DNA from: a bacterium | GTDB taxonomy: Bacteria; Desulfobacterota; Binatia; Binatales; Binataceae | Length of the DNA stretch: 37,474 nucleotides | Direction of reading: 5' to 3' | NCBI GenBank assembly: GCA_014896235.1 | Contig: JADBKU010000018.1 | Span: 77,986 to 115,459 of the forward strand | In this document: positions 16,142-24,933 of the stretch, in pieces | Layout: each line of letters starts with the position of its first letter | Numbering within the stretch: the first letter of the stretch is position 1 | Program-made: the position numbers and the translations under genes | The notes under the pieces: model-generated | The model's database searches: none | What the model saw: only the letters and a program-made list of their open reading frames with translations | Told to the model about the DNA's origin: nothing

Positions 16142-17614
16142 ATGAGAGTCGGAACGCGGCTAACGCTCGTCTTGTTGGCGGCGTTAACGCCGGTGCTGGC
16201 CGGATATCTTTACTGGACCGTGCATCATTCAACGTCCATATACGACAATGATATGCGGCGCGATCTACGCGCCACCGCGCGCAGTCTTGCACCCGCTATC
16301 ACCAATGACCTGGCCGCCAGAGAATGGAACGAGATTAACGATGTGATGCTGCGCCTGAGCCGGGTCGGCACGGAAACCGCGCTGCTGACGCCGGGTCGAG
16401 AGCCTCTCCGAATCGCGCCGGGATTTCCGCCCGGAGTTGTAAACGAAGCGTCTCGCGTCGCTCGCAAGTATCCATTCGGCGCCGAATTCAGCCTGGCCGA
16501 TTCAGGCGTGAATTGGTTTTGCCAAGTCGTACCGCTGACGGACAGAGCGCAGAAACCCATCGGCTATCTTGTTGTGGCGCAAGATTGGACGGACATCACG
16601 GAGGATCTCCGCGACCGCACGACAGGCTCGATAATCGCCGCGCTGCTCGTAGTTGGCGTGATCATCGCGATTATTCCGCTTGCGGTTCGACGCTACGTCT
16701 CAGCCCCGTTGGACGAACTTTCATCCAAGGTAATCGGTTTTTCGGGCGACGAATTGCGCGATCAGGCGCGCTCTGGAGATGAAGTCACGTTGTTGACCGA
16801 GGAATTCCGCAGACTTGATCAGCAACTGGAAACCGCGCGCCGCGACCTGCTTGAGAGACATCGCCGCGAGCTCGCGCTCGAACGCAAATTGCAGCATGCT
16901 CAGCGCTTGGCGACGATCGGCACGCTGGCGTCGGGATTGGCGCACGAGATCGGCACGCCGATGGGCGTGATTCGCGGCCGCGCCGAACTGCTTTTGAACG
17001 CCTACCGGTCCGAAGAAAAGGCCGCGCGTGGTCTCGACGTGATCGTCACCCAAATCGACCGCGTGACTAAAATCGTACGGATGCTGCTTGATTATGGTCG
17101 GAGCCGCGAATCCGTTCGTTCGCTGTGCGATGTTCGCCAAATCCTGAATCATGCGCTCACGCTCATAGAAACTGAGGCGGCGAGGAGGAAAATAGACGTA
17201 TTGACCGAGATGGGCCATCAGCCGCTGAACGTGATCTGCGACGCCGGACAGCTTCAGCAGGTGTTCGTCAATTTGGCAATGAACGCGCTCGATGCGATGA
17301 CGCCGCAGGGCGGCACGTTGAGAATTTCAGCCCGGCGCGAAATCGTGAATGCTGGCGCCTGCCTTAAAATTACCTTCGCCGACACCGGCAAGGGGATTTC
17401 GTCGCACCATGCCGACCAATTGTTCGATCCATTCTTCACCACCAAGGAACCTGGGCAAGGAGCGGGGATGGGACTCGCGGTGAGCCAATCGATCATGCGC
17501 GATCACGGAGGCGACGTAACCTTCGAGTCGGCGCCCGACGGGAGCCGTTTCTTTGTCTCGATTCCGATCGCCGACCACGGTACCAGCCAATCACGGCAAA
17601 GCAACGAAGCGTAG
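16142..17614 (+). CDS. Membrane sensor histidine kinase (ZraS/HydH-like)
   Basis: 490 residues from the ATG at 16142 (MRVGTRLTLVLL); an upstream in-frame ATG at 16067 is possible but gives an unlikely N-terminus. The first membrane helix is at about 8-25, a periplasmic sensor region at 26-160, and the second helix at about 163-182. A HAMP-like linker runs to about 235. The H-box SGLAHEIGTPMGVIRGRAEL has the phosphorylated His268. The N-box is VFVNLAMNALDAM, the G1 box DTGKGI and the G2 box GAGMGLAVS. The sensor has no His/Cys-rich metal motif, so the signal is inferred only from position opposite the metal pump. The partner regulator follows after 11 bp. Confidence 0.92.
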   Translation: MRVGTRLTLVLLAALTPVLAGYLYWTVHHSTSIYDNDMRRDLRATARSLAPAITNDLAAREWNEINDVMLRLSRVGTETALLTPGREPLRIAPGFPPGVVNEASRVARKYPFGAEFSLADSGVNWFCQVVPLTDRAQKPIGYLVVAQDWTDITEDLRDRTTGSIIAALLVVGVIIAIIPLAVRRYVSAPLDELSSKVIGFSGDELRDQARSGDEVTLLTEEFRRLDQQLETARRDLLERHRRELALERKLQHAQRLATIGTLASGLAHEIGTPMGVIRGRAELLLNAYRSEEKAARGLDVIVTQIDRVTKIVRMLLDYGRSRESVRSLCDVRQILNHALTLIETEAARRKIDVLTEMGHQPLNVICDAGQLQQVFVNLAMNALDAMTPQGGTLRISARREIVNAGACLKITFADTGKGISSHHADQLFDPFFTTKEPGQGAGMGLAVSQSIMRDHGGDVTFESAPDGSRFFVSIPIADHGTSQSRQSNEA

Positions 17615-17625
17615 CGGTTAAGTAA

Positions 17626-19020
17626 ATGGCCCAGGCGGAGATTCTTGTCGTCGAAGACGACGCGGAAATGGCAAATACGCTGTGCGAGATTCTGCGTGAC
17701 GCGGGCTATCGTGCGTCGAGCGCCAATTCCGGCGCGGAAGCGCTCGATATGCTCGCTCAAGACGAGCCTGATCTGCTCATCTCGGATTTGCGAATGGGCG
17801 GGATGAACGGCCATCAACTGCTCGCCGAATTCAAGCGCAGGAACCCTGCGACGCCTGCAATTATTATCACCGCATTCGGATCGATCGAGAATGCGGTCGA
17901 TTCGATGAAGCTGGGCGCCGCGGACTACCTCACCAAGCCTTTCGGCAACGATGAACTGTTGCTGGTGGTCGCGCGCGCGCTCGAAAACCGGCAGCTTCGA
18001 CGCGAACTCTCACGATTGCGTGGAGAACTGGCCCGAAGTTACGGTCTGCCGAACATTATAGCGTCCAATCCGCGGATGGTCGCGGCGGTCGAAAAGATCC
18101 GCCACGTCGCGGACACGACGGCGAGCGTCCTGCTGACGGGCGAGAGCGGCACCGGAAAGGAATTGCTCGCCCGTGCGTTGCACTTCGGCGGCGCGCGGCG
18201 GGACGCGCCCTTCGTGCCGGTGAATTGCGCGGCGATCCCGGAAAATCTGATCGAAAGCGAGATGTTCGGCTACATAAAAGGGGCTTTCACCGACGCTCGA
18301 AGCGCCAAGACCGGCCTGTTTCAGGCAGCGGAAGGCGGAACTCTCTTTCTCGATGAAATCGGCGAGATGCCAATCACATTGCAAGCTAAATTACTGCGCG
18401 CGCTCGAGGATAAACGCGTCCGCCCGCTCGGCTCCACGATCGAAAGCCCGGTGAACGTGCGAATCGTAGCCGCCACCAATATGAATCTGGAACGCGCGCT
18501 GGCTGAGGGTAAATTTCGCGCCGATTTATATTACCGCCTTTCAATGATCACTGTGGAGATTCCGCCTTTGCGCGAGCGTCCCGAGGATTTGCCGTTGCTG
18601 GTTCAGCATTTCCTAGCGCGGGCGGCCGCCGAATGCGGACGCGAGCCCCCCGCGATCGCGGCCGACGCGAATAATTGCCTAATGCGGTACGGATGGCCGG
18701 GCAACGTTCGGGAGTTGCAAAACGTGATACATAGCGCGGTCATTCTCTCCCGCGACAACCAGATTACCGTGGCCGACGTGCCGCCGCGGGTATCTGGAGC
18801 GCTTAATTTCGCTTCCAGCCTGCTCGCCGAAGCGGCCGCGCGCCGCTTGAGCCTGGCCGAAGTCGAACGCGAGTACGTGCGCCTCGTTCTGGCACAGGTC
18901 ATGGGCAACAAGACCGAAGCCGCTTCCATTCTGCAAATCGACCGCAAGACGCTCTATCGCAAGCTCGATTCCGAACCGCCGGGCGCTCCGGAGACAGCTT
19001 CATCCGGAGACGATCGGTAG
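17626..19020 (+). CDS. Sigma-54-dependent response regulator (NtrC/ZraR family)
   Basis: 464-residue DNA-binding activator. Receiver domain at 1-120 with acidic pair Asp11/Asp12, phosphoacceptor Asp54 (LLISDLRMGG) and Lys104. AAA+ domain at about 140-375 with Walker A GESGTGKE at 172-179, the sigma-54 contact loop written GAFTDA (219-224) instead of GAFTGA, a tolerated variant, Walker B GGTLFLDEIGEM at 238-249, and the arginine-finger region YYRLSMITVEIPPLRERPED. The C-terminal Fis-type helix-turn-helix is at about 415-455 (NKTEAASILQIDRKTLYRKL). Co-transcribed with the kinase. Sigma-54-like elements on both sides of the divergent intergenic region make it the probable activator of both operons; this is inference from position. 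Confidence 0.95.
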   Translation: MAQAEILVVEDDAEMANTLCEILRDAGYRASSANSGAEALDMLAQDEPDLLISDLRMGGMNGHQLLAEFKRRNPATPAIIITAFGSIENAVDSMKLGAADYLTKPFGNDELLLVVARALENRQLRRELSRLRGELARSYGLPNIIASNPRMVAAVEKIRHVADTTASVLLTGESGTGKELLARALHFGGARRDAPFVPVNCAAIPENLIESEMFGYIKGAFTDARSAKTGLFQAAEGGTLFLDEIGEMPITLQAKLLRALEDKRVRPLGSTIESPVNVRIVAATNMNLERALAEGKFRADLYYRLSMITVEIPPLRERPEDLPLLVQHFLARAAAECGREPPAIAADANNCLMRYGWPGNVRELQNVIHSAVILSRDNQITVADVPPRVSGALNFASSLLAEAAARRLSLAEVEREYVRLVLAQVMGNKTEAASILQIDRKTLYRKLDSEPPGAPETASSGDDR

Positions 19021-19089
19021 CTCGGCCTGTATTTTCGTTTGCGGTCGATCAATACTGCGCGACGCGAACTTCGTTCGCGTCGAAAGCGC

Positions 19090-20193
19090 ATGAAAAAAGC
19101 ATTGATTATCGGCGGCACGGGCCCGACCGGTCCGTTCCTGACGCTGGGTTTGATCGAACGCGGTTACGCCGTAACGATTCTCCATCGCGGCGCCCACGAG
19201 ATTCCGGAAATCCCCCGCGAAGTCGAGCATATTCACGCGGATCCGCATTTTCGCGAAACGCTGGACGCGGCGCTCGAAGGCCGCGTTTTCGACGTCGCGA
19301 TCGCCACGTACGGCAGAATTCGGCACGTCGCCGAAGCGTTGCGGGGCAGAGCCGGCCAGTTCATCGCGATTGGCGGGGTCCCATCCTATCGAGGGTATTT
19401 CGACGCACATGCGAATTTCCCGGCCGGATTGCCCATTCCGGTCCCAGAAACCGCCGCTACCGTGGCGTCGGAGAGCGAGCATCGTTTCGCGCATCTAATC
19501 GCCAGCGCCGAACAGGCCGTGCTCGCGTCCCACCCTGACGGATCCGTCTATCGTTATCCTTATGTGTACGGTCCGTATCAATTGCTGCCGCGCGAATGGT
19601 GCATAATTCGGCGCGCGCTCGATCGGCGCCCTTTCATGATTCTGAGCGACGGCGGTCTGGGCCTGATGACCCACGGCTATGCCGGCAATCTCGCCCACGC
19701 GGTGTTGCTCGCGGTCGATCGGCCGGACGACGCGGCCGGCCAGATTTTCAACTGCGGCGACGAGGTTCAATATACAATCAGGCAGATCGTGGAAATCATC
19801 GCGGACGAGATGAATCATTCGTTCGAAATCATCAGCCTGCCCAACGAGGTCGCGTATCCGGCGCGCGGACTCGCGGTCGAAGCTTCGCCGCATCACAAGC
19901 TGATGGACCTGCGCAAAATCAAGGAACGTCTCGGATATCGCGATCCTGTCCACCCTGAGCAGGCGATCAGGCGCACCGTCCGATGGTTTCTTGAACATCA
20001 ACCGGAACGCGGAGGCGACCTGGAGCAGCGCTTGCACGACGACTTCGATTACGAGGCCGAAGATCGGCTCGCCGAAATTTATCGCGAAGCGCTCGCCCGC
20101 GCCCGCAAATTTTATCGCGAGCCGAAACCGACGATGCACCCGTATCCTCATCCGAAGGAACCCGGCTTGCTCCGCGACCATCGGCAGAGGTAG
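19090..20193 (+). CDS. NAD-dependent epimerase/dehydratase-family protein
   Basis: 367 residues from the ATG at 19090 (MKKALIIGGTGPTGPFLTLG). An extended-SDR Rossmann protein with glycine motif GGTGPTG at about 8-14 in place of the usual GGTGFIG. The active-site Tyr-x3-Lys of classic epimerases is not obvious: VYRYPYVYGPYQLLPREW around 170-190 carries the tyrosines without a Lys in register. It may therefore be a non-catalytic or reductase-like member, such as atypical SDR (isoflavone reductase or RNA-binding CSP41-like) relatives. NCGDEVQYTIRQIVEIIADEM and the LMDLRKIKERLGYRDPVHPEQAI end are typical of the family. The C-terminus has an extra charged tail. It follows the regulator gene by 69 bp on the same strand; any functional link is unknown. 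Confidence 0.82.
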   Translation: MKKALIIGGTGPTGPFLTLGLIERGYAVTILHRGAHEIPEIPREVEHIHADPHFRETLDAALEGRVFDVAIATYGRIRHVAEALRGRAGQFIAIGGVPSYRGYFDAHANFPAGLPIPVPETAATVASESEHRFAHLIASAEQAVLASHPDGSVYRYPYVYGPYQLLPREWCIIRRALDRRPFMILSDGGLGLMTHGYAGNLAHAVLLAVDRPDDAAGQIFNCGDEVQYTIRQIVEIIADEMNHSFEIISLPNEVAYPARGLAVEASPHHKLMDLRKIKERLGYRDPVHPEQAIRRTVRWFLEHQPERGGDLEQRLHDDFDYEAEDRLAEIYREALARARKFYREPKPTMHPYPHPKEPGLLRDHRQR

Positions 20194-20297
20194 GGCGACT
20201 CGGAATCAATCTGAAACGCCGGTGAATTTGCCGCCATCGGCACGCTCAATTAGATTCATTGGCGGACCGCCAATCTGACCAACGGAAGACGCCAGTT

Positions 20298-20777
20298 ATG
20301 CAGGAACTCATACCGCTCGCCGAGCAAATCGCGACGATCCTGAAGCAGCGCAAGCAAACCGTCGTAATCGCCGAATCGTCAACCGGCGGACTGATTTCGT
20401 CCGCGCTGCTCGCGATACCGGGGGCGAGCGAGTACTTCCTTGGCGGGTTGGTGATTTATACGCTTAAGGCGCGCCGGATACTCGTGGACCTGCCGGATTC
20501 CGCGTTTTCCGGAATGCGGGCGTCGACCGAGCCGTACGTTCAATTGATCTCCAGACGCGTGCGCGAACAGTTCGGCGCGAATTGGTGCGTCGCCGAAAGC
20601 GGCGCGACAGGGCCCAGCGGCAACCGCTACGGCGATGCGCCCGGCCACAGCGCGCTCGCCGTCGCCGGCGCGATCGAACGCTCGCTGACCATTGAAACAG
20701 GCAGCGCCGATCGTCCGGGCAACATGCGCAAGTTCGCGGCATCCGGATTGAATTTACTGCGCGACTGTCTCGGTTAA
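20298..20777 (+). CDS. pncC: CinA C-terminal domain/PncC-like nicotinamide-nucleotide amidohydrolase
   Basis: 159 residues from the ATG at 20298 (MQELIPLAEQIATIL), with GGAAGA upstream. A stand-alone CinA-C domain; in this family it deamidates nicotinamide mononucleotide to the nicotinate form for pyridine nucleotide salvage. Seen: VVIAESSTGGLISSALLAIPGASEYFLGG, which holds the nucleophilic Ser in the STGG turn, then VIYTLKARR, and ESGATGPSGNRYGDAPGHS, the second active-site loop. The usual AESCTGG has Ser in place of Cys here, which is common. The length fits a single-domain protein without the N-terminal MoCF domain of full CinA. It lies between the epimerase-like and peroxiredoxin genes, all on the plus strand. 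Confidence 0.88.
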   Translation: MQELIPLAEQIATILKQRKQTVVIAESSTGGLISSALLAIPGASEYFLGGLVIYTLKARRILVDLPDSAFSGMRASTEPYVQLISRRVREQFGANWCVAESGATGPSGNRYGDAPGHSALAVAGAIERSLTIETGSADRPGNMRKFAASGLNLLRDCLG

Positions 20778-20835
20778 GACCGGCTGACGAAAGCGCGCTT
20801 CATGCGCAGTCCATTTAAGGGCAACGGAGTCGAAA

Positions 20836-21297
20836 ATGCTGCAAGCAGGTCAACCTTTCCCGAATTTCTCGCTGCCGAATCAGGACGGCAAAACGATCAA
20901 GCTGACGGACTTCGCCGGCAAATGGCTGGTAGTTTATTTCTACCCCAAGGACGACACGCCGGGGTGCACCGTTCAGGGTAAATCTTTCACCGCCGCCAAA
21001 TCCAACTTTGACGCCGCCGGAATAACCGTTCTCGGCGTCAGCCAGGACGGAGTCGAATCCCATAAAAACTTCTGCAACAAATTCTCGTTCACGATCGACC
21101 TGCTCGCCGACGCCAAGGCCGAACTGCTCGGCGCATGCGGAATCGGACAGAGCGAGTTTCGCGGCGCCAAATACTGGGACCGCACCAGTTTCGTGATCGA
21201 CCCCAAAGGCGTCGTGCGGAAGGTTTACGAAAAAGTCAATCCGCAGGGACACGAGCAGGTTTTACTCGCCGATATCAAAGCCCTGCAAAAAGCTTAA
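20836..21297 (+). CDS. bcp: Thiol peroxidase, PrxQ/BCP-type peroxiredoxin
   Basis: 153-residue cytoplasmic peroxiredoxin reducing hydroperoxides with thioredoxin as donor. The peroxidatic Cys44 is in PKDDTPGCTVQ. The usual E. coli-type resolving Cys five residues on is absent (GKS instead). Cys80 in SHKNFCNKF matches the alternative resolving position on helix 3 seen in some PrxQ proteins such as Xylella. A third Cys101 is also present. Conserved FSLPNQDGKTIKLTDFAGKWLVVYFYPKDD and TSFVIDPKGVVRKVYEKV complete the fold. Start fixed by GGAG 9 bases upstream of the ATG. A strong palindromic hairpin follows at 21323-21350. Confidence 0.94.
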   Translation: MLQAGQPFPNFSLPNQDGKTIKLTDFAGKWLVVYFYPKDDTPGCTVQGKSFTAAKSNFDAAGITVLGVSQDGVESHKNFCNKFSFTIDLLADAKAELLGACGIGQSEFRGAKYWDRTSFVIDPKGVVRKVYEKVNPQGHEQVLLADIKALQKA

Positions 21298-21322
21298 CGA
21301 CGGCCCGAATTTCCAGTTAAAA

Positions 21323-21350
21323 ACGGGGGATCGCCATGGCGATCCCCCGT
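21323..21350. terminator. Intergenic terminator between convergent genes
   Basis: Perfect 28-bp palindrome with arms ACGGGGGATCGCC and its complement GGCGATCCCCCGT. It lies between the plus-strand peroxiredoxin (stop at 21297) and the minus-strand SDR (stop at 21385). On the minus strand the stem is followed by GTTTTTAA, an ideal T-tract, so it terminates the SDR operon well. On the plus strand no T-run follows, so termination of the peroxiredoxin transcript would be weaker. Confidence 0.85.
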
Positions 21351-21384
21351 CGTGGTCAACCATAGTTCGGATCGATTCCCGCGG

Positions 21385-22173
21385 CTATTCCGAATGCGCG
21401 GCGCGCGGATAGCTCGCGCCGCCGTCGATCGTCAGGACCGCTCCGGTGGTGAAGCTCGCCGCGGGACTCGCGAAATAAAGCGCGGCGCCCACGATTTCCT
21501 CGGGTTCGCCGGCGCGTCCGAGCGCGAATTCCTCCTTCGCGCGCTTCGTGAAGTACTCGGTGCGCGACCATGATTTGCTGATATCCGTATGGAACGGGCC
21601 AGCCATGATGCAATTCACGCGGACCTTCGGCCCGTACTCCTTGGCGAACGCAACCGTCAGCACGTTCAAGCCGGATTTGGCCGCGGCGTATGGAGCGGTG
21701 TCGGGCGCGGGCTGAACCGCGGCGACCGAAGAAATATTGATAATCGCGCCGCCGTCGCCGGCCGCCATCCGGCTGCCGAACAACGCCGACAGCCGAAATG
21801 GGCCTTTCAAGTTCACGCCGATCACCTTGTCGAAAAGATCCTCGGTCGTCTCGAGCGACGAGGGCGCGACCGGCGAGAGTCCCGCGTTGTTGATCAGGAC
21901 ATCGGCCCGTCCCCAGCGCGCGTAAACTTCCTCCGCGAAGCGATTGCAATCCTCCCATTTGCCGGCATGCATAGCATGCGCCGATCCGTCCACGCCGATC
22001 GCGCGCAGCTCTTCGATGGTGCGCTCGCACGCGTCAAGTTTGCGGCTGGCCACCGCGATATTGGCGCCGGCGCGGGCGAAGCCAAGCGCCATCGCGTGCC
22101 CAAGCCCGCGGCTGCCGCCGGTAATCGCCACGACCTTGCCGCGAAAATCGTATCGAGTGACGTCCAGGTTCAC
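21385..22173 (-). CDS. SDR-family oxidoreductase
   Basis: 262 residues from a GTG at 22173 (MNLDVTRYDFRGKVVAITGGSRG) with GAGG about 12 bases upstream, inside the end of the preceding gene. An upstream in-frame extension of about 265 codons is antisense-like shadow and is rejected. Classical SDR: cofactor motif TGGSRGLG at 18-25, NNAG at 95-98, catalytic Ser148/149, Tyr162 and Lys166 (YAAAK), and the C-terminal DGGAS. Arg22 and Arg44 near the cofactor suggest NADP(H). It oxidises a hydroxyl or reduces a carbonyl of unknown substrate. It follows the acyl-CoA dehydrogenase gene by only 5 bp, so a CoA-thioester or related pathway is likely. Confidence 0.9.
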   Translation of the reverse strand: MNLDVTRYDFRGKVVAITGGSRGLGHAMALGFARAGANIAVASRKLDACERTIEELRAIGVDGSAHAMHAGKWEDCNRFAEEVYARWGRADVLINNAGLSPVAPSSLETTEDLFDKVIGVNLKGPFRLSALFGSRMAAGDGGAIINISSVAAVQPAPDTAPYAAAKSGLNVLTVAFAKEYGPKVRVNCIMAGPFHTDISKSWSRTEYFTKRAKEEFALGRAGEPEEIVGAALYFASPAASFTTGAVLTIDGGASYPRAAHSE

Positions 22174-22178
22174 GGCGT

Positions 22179-23462
22179 TCAGACCTCGAGCTCGATGCGG
22201 CCGGCGAACTTGCGGATTGCAGCCTCGCGCAACGCCGGGATATGTCCGGTCGGAAACAATCCGGTCGTCGGCTTGTAATCGCGGAGCACCTGCCGGGCCA
22301 CGGTGATCTTGTGGACCTCGGTCGGGCCGTCCGCCAGGCCCATCACAAAGCTTTCGAGCACCTGTTCCACGAAAGGCATCTCCGGCGTGACGCCGAGCGA
22401 GCCGTGAATTTGCAGCGCGCGGGTGACGACGTCGTGGAAAACCTTCGGCATCTGCGCCTTCACCGCGGCGATATCCTTGCGCACCTTCAGATAATCCTTG
22501 TAGCGATCGATTTTCCACGCCGTGCGCAGCACCAGCAGCCGAAACTGCTCGATATCGATCCACGAATCCGCGATTTTCTCCTGCACCATTTGCTTGTCGG
22601 CGAGAACCGACCCCTGCGTGGTGCGTGAGAGCGCCCGCTCGCACATCAGGTCGAAGGCTTTTTTCACCTGTCCGATCGTACGCATGGCGTGATGGATGCG
22701 GCCGCCGCCCAGGCGCGTCTGCGCCACCACGAAACCGTCGCCGCGCTGGCCCAGCAGATGATCTTTCGGGATGCGCACGTCCTGGTACCGCATATAGGCG
22801 TGCGCGCCCTCGGGCTCGTCGCCAACGCCAACGTTGCGCACGATGTTCACGCCGGGGGCGTCGGCCGGAACGATAAACGCCGACAGCTTGCGATACGGCG
22901 GCGCGTCCGGATCGGTCACCGCCATCGTGATCATGAACGACGCCCAGCGCGCGTTGGAGGAAAACCACTTCTCGCCGTTGATGACCCAGTCGTCGCCCTT
23001 CAGTTCGGCGCGAGTGGCGAAGACTTTCGGATCGGCGCCGCCCTGCGGCTCGGTCATCGAAAAGCAGGATACAATTTCGTTATCCAGAAGCGGCTGGAGA
23101 TAGCGCTTTTTTTGTTCGGGCGTGCCGTATTTCGCGAGAATTTCAGCATTGCCCGAATCCGGCGCCTGGCACCCGAACACCGTGGGCGCGAAGCGCGACC
23201 GTCCGAGGATTTCATTCATCAGCGCAAGTTTGACCTGGCCATAGCCCTGTCCGCCCAACTCGGGCTCCAGATGGCAGGCCCACAGCTTGCGCTTTTTCAC
23301 TTCCGCCTGCAGCGGCCTGACGAGTTTGTTGCGCTTCTCGCTGCGGACGTCGTAAGGCGATTCAAGAACGTAATCCAGCGGCTCCACTTCGGAGCGCACG
23401 AATTCCGCTATCCAATCCAATTGTTTTTGAAATTCCGGTTCGGTTTCAAAATCCCAACTCAT
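22179..23462 (-). CDS. Acyl-CoA dehydrogenase (ACAD10/11-like)
   Basis: 427-residue FAD enzyme introducing a double bond in an acyl-CoA, passing electrons to ETF. Seen: N-terminal helical domain with WACHLEPELGGQGYGQVKLALMN, the FAD-binding loop CFSMTEPQGGADPKVFATRA at about 132-151, GEKWFSSNARWASFMITM, and the C-terminal domain with GGGRIHHAMRTIGQV, QIHGSLGVTPEMPF and LADGPTEVHKITVAR. The Asp in LADGPTEVHK is the presumed base in this subfamily, which differs from short-chain ACADs. Strong GGAGGAA 8 bases upstream of the ATG at 23462. First gene of a unit with the SDR. The chain length and branching of the substrate are unknown. Confidence 0.93.
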   Translation of the reverse strand: MSWDFETEPEFQKQLDWIAEFVRSEVEPLDYVLESPYDVRSEKRNKLVRPLQAEVKKRKLWACHLEPELGGQGYGQVKLALMNEILGRSRFAPTVFGCQAPDSGNAEILAKYGTPEQKKRYLQPLLDNEIVSCFSMTEPQGGADPKVFATRAELKGDDWVINGEKWFSSNARWASFMITMAVTDPDAPPYRKLSAFIVPADAPGVNIVRNVGVGDEPEGAHAYMRYQDVRIPKDHLLGQRGDGFVVAQTRLGGGRIHHAMRTIGQVKKAFDLMCERALSRTTQGSVLADKQMVQEKIADSWIDIEQFRLLVLRTAWKIDRYKDYLKVRKDIAAVKAQMPKVFHDVVTRALQIHGSLGVTPEMPFVEQVLESFVMGLADGPTEVHKITVARQVLRDYKPTTGLFPTGHIPALREAAIRKFAGRIELEV

Positions 23463-23658
23463 TTCAGTTCCTCCAGATTCTGATATGGGCCGCGGATCGC
23501 CTCCGGTGCCGCGGTCCGGCGCGATCGCGCGGAGCGTTAACGTCCGTTCGCCTTATCCGGACGAACCGGCCGGTTCAGCCGCGCGTTACAGTCCAGCCGG
23601 GAATCTACCCAGTGCGAAGGGGTCTTGTCACTACGCGCGCCCGGCTTAATCGCGCCAT

Positions 23659-24840
23659 TTATTCGACGTCCATCTGGGGCAGGCCGAAAGCGCTCTTGCC
23701 AAGAAATTCAAGGCTCTCGTCGGAGTCGAAAGGATGGTACAGGCCGGCGCGCACGTCGCGGTAATAACGCTCCAGCGGCAACCGTTTGAAATACGACGCG
23801 CCGCCGACCGCCCGCAACGCAAGATCGACCACGCGCACCGAATTTTCGACCGCGACCATCCGCGCCGCGACCGCCTTGCGCGCCCAGCTTCGCGAGTCGT
23901 CAGCGCGGACTTCAGCCGCCGCCTTCCACATCACCGCCCGCGCCGTCTCAATCAACAAGTCCATCTCGCCGACTTTGTTGTACACGCTCGGCAGATGGCT
24001 CATCGGATGAGGGAGCGGAAAGCGCGGTCGATCGCGCATGAAATCGACCACGAAATCGCGCGCGGCGACCGCGATTCCGATATACGGAGCGCCGATCGTG
24101 AACGGCGCCTTGGCGAATACGCGCGTGATTTTTCCGCTGCGTGACACCGGCCGCGTCAGCACCACCGCGTCTTCGGGCACGAATGCGTCTTTCAGTTCCG
24201 CGCTGCGCGATTCCGTCGCGCGCATGCCCATCGTGTTCCAATCGTCTTTGAACGTGAGTCCGGGCGTCTCGCGCGGCGGAATAAAAAAACTCAGTATCGT
24301 CGGCCCCTCCGGCGCGTCCTCCCATGTCGCTTCGGTGAAATAAAGATCCAGGGCGATACTCTGCGTGCCGAAGATCTTGCGCCCGTTCACGATCCATCCG
24401 CCCTCCGCGCGCCGCGCGGTCGTGCGGGGCCTGAGCGCGATGACCGCGTTGTCCGGTTCGGATCCCGAGCCGCCGCAGATCAACCGCTCATCGACGATCC
24501 GCTTCAGCTTCGCGGCCACGTTCGGAGCGTGGAATTTGCGCTCGATATCGACCAGAAAATCAACGACGTTCAGATGCATGTTGATTGCGAGCGCCGTGGC
24601 CCCGCATCCTTGCGCCAGCCGTTCCTGGGCCTTGATTCGTTCGAGCAGGGTCGCGCCCATTCCGCCGAACTTTTCGGGGATTATGAGCGTCGTGTAGCCG
24701 GTTTCGCGCAGCCGGGCGTAATTCTCATGAGGAAACGAACGTTCTTCGTCATGCTGGGCCGCACGCTGGGCGAAGTCGGCCGCCAGCTCCGCCGCAAGTT
24801 CAATCAGGCGTTGCTCGCGCTCCGTGTTGATTTGGTTCAT
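23659..24840 (-). CDS. Acyl-CoA dehydrogenase-family flavoprotein
   Basis: 393 residues from the ATG at 24840 (MNQINTEREQRL), which has GGGAGG upstream; the in-frame start at 24879 is rejected. ACAD fold with PEKFGGMGATLLERIKAQERLAQGCGATALAINMHL, an FAD-binding stretch CGGSGSEPDNAVIALRP that is less usual than the TEP/SEP pattern, NGRKIFGTQ, WNTMGMRATESRSAEL, and RAVGGASYFKRLPLERYYRDVRAGLYHP. The catalytic Glu of true dehydrogenases is not visible at its usual C-terminal place. So it could equally be a flavin monooxygenase of the DszC/SfnC type or an enzyme for unusual substrates. It is divergent from the dioxygenase gene (93-bp gap), and the two may share a regulatory region. Confidence 0.85.
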   Translation of the reverse strand: MNQINTEREQRLIELAAELAADFAQRAAQHDEERSFPHENYARLRETGYTTLIIPEKFGGMGATLLERIKAQERLAQGCGATALAINMHLNVVDFLVDIERKFHAPNVAAKLKRIVDERLICGGSGSEPDNAVIALRPRTTARRAEGGWIVNGRKIFGTQSIALDLYFTEATWEDAPEGPTILSFFIPPRETPGLTFKDDWNTMGMRATESRSAELKDAFVPEDAVVLTRPVSRSGKITRVFAKAPFTIGAPYIGIAVAARDFVVDFMRDRPRFPLPHPMSHLPSVYNKVGEMDLLIETARAVMWKAAAEVRADDSRSWARKAVAARMVAVENSVRVVDLALRAVGGASYFKRLPLERYYRDVRAGLYHPFDSDESLEFLGKSAFGLPQMDVE

Positions 24841-24933
24841 CGCCCGTCCTCCCGGCGCGCTGGAACCGCGCTTGACCACTTCTCGCGCCTTCTGAGATAT
24901 GAAATCAAGAGCGCGGATGCGCCGGGACCAACG

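Noticed and set aside
22174..22968. N-terminal extension of the SDR frame
   Set aside because: Overlaps the acyl-CoA dehydrogenase gene out of frame; the SDR has its own GTG and ribosome site at 22173.
24529..24933. N-terminal extension of the TfdA-like dioxygenase
   Set aside because: Antisense to the flavoprotein gene and absent from the family; ATG at 24934 fits the known N-terminus.
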